NCBI RefSeq assembly: GCF_022012435.1
Contig: NZ_JAKLUA010000015.1
Span: 1 to 64,000 of the forward strand
Length of the DNA: 64,000 nucleotides
Origin: Bradyrhizobium zhengyangense
GTDB lineage: Bacteria > Pseudomonadota > Alphaproteobacteria > Rhizobiales > Xanthobacteraceae
Reading direction: 5' to 3'
Position numbers and translations under genes: made by a program. Below the pieces are notes generated by a model, which ran no database searches, was not told the DNA's origin, and saw nothing but the letters and a program-made list of their open reading frames with translations. Each line of letters starts with the position of its first letter. The stretch's first letter is position 1. Below are positions 60,683 to 64,000 of the stretch, piece after piece.

Positions 60683-63658
60683 ATGACAAACGCCTCCTCG
60701 CTCGAACGGCGCCTGCGCGCGGACATGACCGGCGACGTCTTGTTCGACGGCTTCAGCCGCGGCCGCTACGCCACCGACGCCTCGTTCTACCAGATCATGC
60801 CGTCAGGCGTGGTCGTGCCCAGAACCATGGACGCGGCCCTGCGGGCCCTGGCGATCGCGCGTGATGAGGGGATCAAGGTCACCCCACGCGGCGGCGGCAC
60901 CTCGCAATGCGGCCAGACCGTCAATGACGGCCTCGTGGTCGATCTCTCCAAGCACCTTAACAAGATCCTGTCGCTCGACGTCGAAGGACGCACCTGCATG
61001 GTCGAGCCCGGCATCGTGCTCGATGACCTCAACCGCCAGCTCAAAAAGCACGGCCTGTGGTTCCCGGTCGACGTCTCCACCGCCTCGCGCGCCACCATCG
61101 GCGGCATGGCCGGCAACAATTCCTGCGGCGGCCGCTCGCTTCGCTACGGCACCATGCGCGACAACACGCTGTCGCTGGAGGCTTCGCTCGCCGACGGCAC
61201 GCTGAGTCGTTTTGGCGAGGTCTCGCGCGATCTCTCCGACAGCGACGCCGGCGAGACCATGCGCGCCCTGTTCCGCGAAATGCTCGATCTGGGCGCCCGC
61301 GAGGCCGACGAGATCGCCGCGCGCTTTCCAAAAGTGCAGCGCCGCGTTGGCGGCTACAATCTCGATGCGCTGACCCCGCGCAACGCGCGCAACAACATGG
61401 CGCATCTCTTGGTCGGCTCGGAAGGCACGCTCGCCTTCACCACCAAGGTCGAGCTGAAATTGTGGCCCGTGATCCGGAACAAGGCGCTCGGTGTCTGCCA
61501 TTTCGGCAGCTTTTACGAGGCGATGGATGCGGCCCAGCATCTGGTCAAGCTGAAGCCGATCGCGGTCGAATTGGTCGACCGCACCATGATCGCGCTCGGC
61601 CGCGACATCGCGATGTTCAAGCCGATCATCAATGCCGCGATCAAGGGCGATCCGGATGCGGTGCTGGTGGTCGAGTTCGCGGAAGAGGACCAGGCCGACA
61701 ATCTTCTGCGGCTCAAACAGCTCACCGAGCTGATGGGCGATCTCGGCTTCGGCTGGAATAACGAACCGCGCAAATGGGGCGGCGTGGTCGAGATATCAGA
61801 GCCGGCGCTGCAGAGCGGCATCGCCGATTTCCGCGCCGCCGGCCTCAACGTCATGATGTCGATGAAGCAGGAGGGCAAGCCGGTCTCCTTCGTCGAGGAC
61901 TGTGCCGTGCCGCTGCCCCATCTCGCCGACTACACGGCGCGGCTGAATGAGGTCTTCGCCAAACACGGCACCAGCGGCACGATGTACGCCCACGCCTCCG
62001 AGGGCTGCCTGCATGTGCGCCCGGTGCTGAATCTCAAGCTCGAAAAGGACGTCAAGGCGATGCGCGCCATCGCCGAGGAGGCCTTCGCGCTAGTGCGCGA
62101 GTACAAGGGCTCGCATTCCGGCGAGCATGGCGATGGCCTGGTGCGCTCGGAGTTCCACGAAACGATGTTTGGCGAGCGCCTCGTCGCCGACTTCCGCGAG
62201 GTTAAGCACCGCTTCGACCCTGACGGCGTGCTCAATTCCGGCAAGATCGTCGATGCGCCCAAAATGGACGACCGCTCGCTGTTCCGCTTCAAGCCCCACT
62301 ATCGCGTCGGCGAGCTGAAGACGAAGCTCGACTGGTCCGCTTATCCCGGCGCCGGCGGCGGTTTCCAGGGCGCGGTCGAGATGTGCAACAACAACGGCGC
62401 CTGCCGCAAGCTCGAGGGCGGCGTGATGTGCCCGTCCTACCGCGCCACGCGCAACGAGAAGGATGTCACGCGAGGGCGTGCGAACACCTTGCGGCTGGCG
62501 ATCTCAGGCCAGCTCGGCCCTGATGCACTGTCCTCCGACGAAATGATGGAGACGCTGAAGCTTTGCGTCTCCTGCAAGGCCTGCCGCCATGAATGCCCTG
62601 TTGGCGTCGACATGGCCAAGATGAAGATCGAGGTGTTGGCGGCACGTACCGCCTCCCACGGCCTGAGCTTGCGCGATCGGCTGGTCGGCTACCTCCCGCG
62701 CTATGCCGGATTCGCCGCGCGCTTCGCGCCGCTTGCGAACTTGCGCAACCAAAGCCCGCTGCTGCGAAAGCTGTTCGAGCGCTTCGCCGGGATCAGCGCC
62801 CGTCGCGCCCTGCCCGCCTTCCGAAGCGACGTGTTCGCGCCGCCCGCCGACAGCGTCGGATCAGCGGCAGGCCGCGAAGTCGTTCTCTTCGCCGACACTT
62901 TCAACCGCATCTACGAGCGAGAGAACCTCGACGCCGCGCTGCGTGTGCTGGCGGCCGGCGGCTATCGCGTGCATCTACCGAAACCCGCCAGCGGCAGGCG
63001 CCCGCTCTGCTGCGGTCGCACCTTCCTGTCCGCCGGACTTGTCGATGAAGCCAGGTCCGAGCTCGACCGTCTCGTCGCCGCCTTCGCGCCCTTTGCCGCG
63101 CGCGGCGTGCCGATCGTCGGCCTTGAGCCGAGCTGTCTGCTGACGCTGCGCGACGAGCTGGCTTCGCTGCGCAAGGACAACGACGCCAAGGCCGTCAGCG
63201 CCCACGCGCTCACCTTCGAGGAATTCCTGGTGCGCGAGTCCGAGGCCGGCCGGCTGCAATTGCCGCTCGGCAGCGTCGCTGAGAAGGCCGTCGTGCACGG
63301 CCATTGCCATCAAAAATCCTTCGGCGCCTTCAAGCCGGTCGAGCAGGTGCTGCGCCTCGTGCCTGGCCTCGAAGTCAAGACCATCGAGTCGAGCTGCTGC
63401 GGCATGGCCGGTGCTTTTGGTTATGGCGCCGACACCTATGACGCCTCGATCGAGATGGCCGAGCTATCGCTGCTGCCGGCGGTGCGGAAGGCTGATCAGA
63501 CCACGCTCATCGTCGCCGACGGCACCTCCTGCCGCCACCAGATCTACGACGGCGCTAACCGCGAGGCGCTTCACGTCGCCCGCGTGCTGGCGATGAGCCT
63601 CGATCGCGCCGACACCAATTCCATTTCTCCAGCTGCAAAGGAAACTAGCCATGGCTGA
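60683..63658 (+). CDS. FAD-binding and (Fe-S)-binding oxidoreductase, YdiJ/GlcD-GlcF-like fusion
   Basis: A 991-residue fusion. Residues ~40-275 form an FAD_binding_4 (VAO-type) domain with TPRGGGTSQCGQTVNDGLVV and GGMAGNNSCGGRSLRYG, and ~276-540 the FAD-oxidase C domain ending SHSGEHGDGLVRSEFHE. A 4Fe-4S part follows near residue 630 (LCVSCKACRHECPVGVDM). Two cysteine-rich CCG regions (LCCGRTFLSAG ~774 and SSCCGMAGAFGYG ~903) complete it. The family oxidises 2-hydroxyacids (glycolate, D-lactate, D-2-hydroxyglutarate) and passes electrons to the quinone pool. The glyoxylate-using neighbours favour glycolate or a related acid; this is an inference. Confidence 0.9.
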   Translation: MTNASSLERRLRADMTGDVLFDGFSRGRYATDASFYQIMPSGVVVPRTMDAALRALAIARDEGIKVTPRGGGTSQCGQTVNDGLVVDLSKHLNKILSLDVEGRTCMVEPGIVLDDLNRQLKKHGLWFPVDVSTASRATIGGMAGNNSCGGRSLRYGTMRDNTLSLEASLADGTLSRFGEVSRDLSDSDAGETMRALFREMLDLGAREADEIAARFPKVQRRVGGYNLDALTPRNARNNMAHLLVGSEGTLAFTTKVELKLWPVIRNKALGVCHFGSFYEAMDAAQHLVKLKPIAVELVDRTMIALGRDIAMFKPIINAAIKGDPDAVLVVEFAEEDQADNLLRLKQLTELMGDLGFGWNNEPRKWGGVVEISEPALQSGIADFRAAGLNVMMSMKQEGKPVSFVEDCAVPLPHLADYTARLNEVFAKHGTSGTMYAHASEGCLHVRPVLNLKLEKDVKAMRAIAEEAFALVREYKGSHSGEHGDGLVRSEFHETMFGERLVADFREVKHRFDPDGVLNSGKIVDAPKMDDRSLFRFKPHYRVGELKTKLDWSAYPGAGGGFQGAVEMCNNNGACRKLEGGVMCPSYRATRNEKDVTRGRANTLRLAISGQLGPDALSSDEMMETLKLCVSCKACRHECPVGVDMAKMKIEVLAARTASHGLSLRDRLVGYLPRYAGFAARFAPLANLRNQSPLLRKLFERFAGISARRALPAFRSDVFAPPADSVGSAAGREVVLFADTFNRIYERENLDAALRVLAAGGYRVHLPKPASGRRPLCCGRTFLSAGLVDEARSELDRLVAAFAPFAARGVPIVGLEPSCLLTLRDELASLRKDNDAKAVSAHALTFEEFLVRESEAGRLQLPLGSVAEKAVVHGHCHQKSFGAFKPVEQVLRLVPGLEVKTIESSCCGMAGAFGYGADTYDASIEMAELSLLPAVRKADQTTLIVADGTSCRHQIYDGANREALHVARVLAMSLDRADTNSISPAAKETSHG

Positions 63659-64000
63659 CCTCACGCTCGACACCGCCCGAAAAATTCTCGACGCCGCGCT
63701 CGCCAAGGCGAGCGAGCTAAAGCTCAAGCCGCTCGTCGTCACCGTCCTCGATGCCCGCGGCGTGCTCAAGATCGCAGCCGCACAGGACGGCACCAGCCTG
63801 ATGCGCGCCGAGATCGCCCACGGCAAAGCCTATGGCGCGCTCGCCATGGGCCTCGGCTCGCGCGCCCTATTCCAACGCGCGCAGGAGCAGCCGTATTTCA
63901 TCGATGCGGTGAACACGATTGCGAAGGGCGCCCTGGTGCCCGTCCCCGGCGGCGTGCTGATCATGGACGGCACCAGCTTGCTCGGCGCCGTCGGCGTGTC
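63651..64000 (+). CDS. GlcG/HbpS-like protein, 5' part (runs off the window)
   Basis: The first ~116 codons of a GlcG/HbpS (DUF336) family protein: LDTARKILDAALAKASELKL, VTVLDARGVLKIAAAQDGTS, AHGKAYGALAMGLGSRALF and VPVPGGVLIMDG are the conserved blocks. Its ATG at 63651 overlaps the oxidoreductase stop by 8 bases. GlcG-type genes accompany glycolate oxidase genes; the biochemical role is unclear (haem or corrinoid-adduct binding is known in the family). The 3' end is beyond the window. Confidence 0.88.
   Translation, partial: MADLTLDTARKILDAALAKASELKLKPLVVTVLDARGVLKIAAAQDGTSLMRAEIAHGKAYGALAMGLGSRALFQRAQEQPYFIDAVNTIAKGALVPVPGGVLIMDGTSLLGAVGV

Overview
The window looks like a chromosomal segment of a Bradyrhizobium-like alphaproteobacterium (order Hyphomicrobiales). 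This is an inference from the high GC content, the closely packed genes with ATGA/GTGA overlaps, the alphaproteobacterial T2SS (GspN-type protein and a short stand-alone prepilin peptidase), Tct transporters, and a secreted metalloprotease of a type I remember from Bradyrhizobium. No rRNA, tRNA, CRISPR array or intact insertion sequence was recognised.

Positions 1-30.2 kb hold a surface-polysaccharide (O-antigen type) locus. It encodes GDP-deoxyhexose synthesis (fcl, gmd, and per for GDP-perosamine), a GmhB-like phosphatase, a WbpB/D/E-like set for a 2,3-diamino sugar acid, several glycosyltransferases, sugar acyl- and methyltransferases, a Wzz-like protein, two tandem Wzy-like polymerases and a Wzx-like flippase. 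A compact minus-strand module at 21.8-26.4 kb (AAC(3)-like acyltransferase, acyl carrier protein, FkbH, methyltransferase, VOC protein) suggests that a three-carbon hydroxyacyl group is made on an ACP and moved to an amino sugar. A ceramidase-like amidohydrolase faces it. Fossils lie between the working genes: a frameshifted rfbB, the last ~58 codons of rfbA, a shard of rfbF, a truncated transketolase subunit, a degraded glycosyltransferase, a frameshifted SGNH gene and a broken OafA-type acyltransferase. Together these indicate repeated remodelling of the polysaccharide.

Positions 30.2-49.2 kb are a secretion region. A repeat-containing metalloprotease gene comes first, with five ~116-residue repeats, two of them identical in DNA. 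A type II secretion system follows: gspN, then gspM-L-K-J-I-H-G-F-E on the minus strand, with gspD and gspO divergent on the plus strand. A large autotransporter gene with two frameshifts sits on the opposite strand between gspN and gspM. A Sel1-repeat protein follows.

Positions 49.4-64 kb are catabolic. A family III CoA-transferase, a frameshifted outer-membrane beta-barrel gene, a tctA/tctB/tctC carboxylate transporter and an enoyl-CoA hydratase come first. Next is a glyoxylate/hydroxyacid module: two paralogous serine/alanine-glyoxylate-type aminotransferases flanking an MFS transporter, a GntR/FCD regulator, a large FAD/Fe-S oxidoreductase and the start of a GlcG/HbpS-like gene. A shared 13-bp motif lies on both sides of the regulator gene and is a candidate operator. 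The second aminotransferase appears to use an ATA start codon.

Most single-base frameshifts fall in genes for surface or outer-membrane products. That could be real decay or residual sequencing error, and the sequence alone cannot separate the two.
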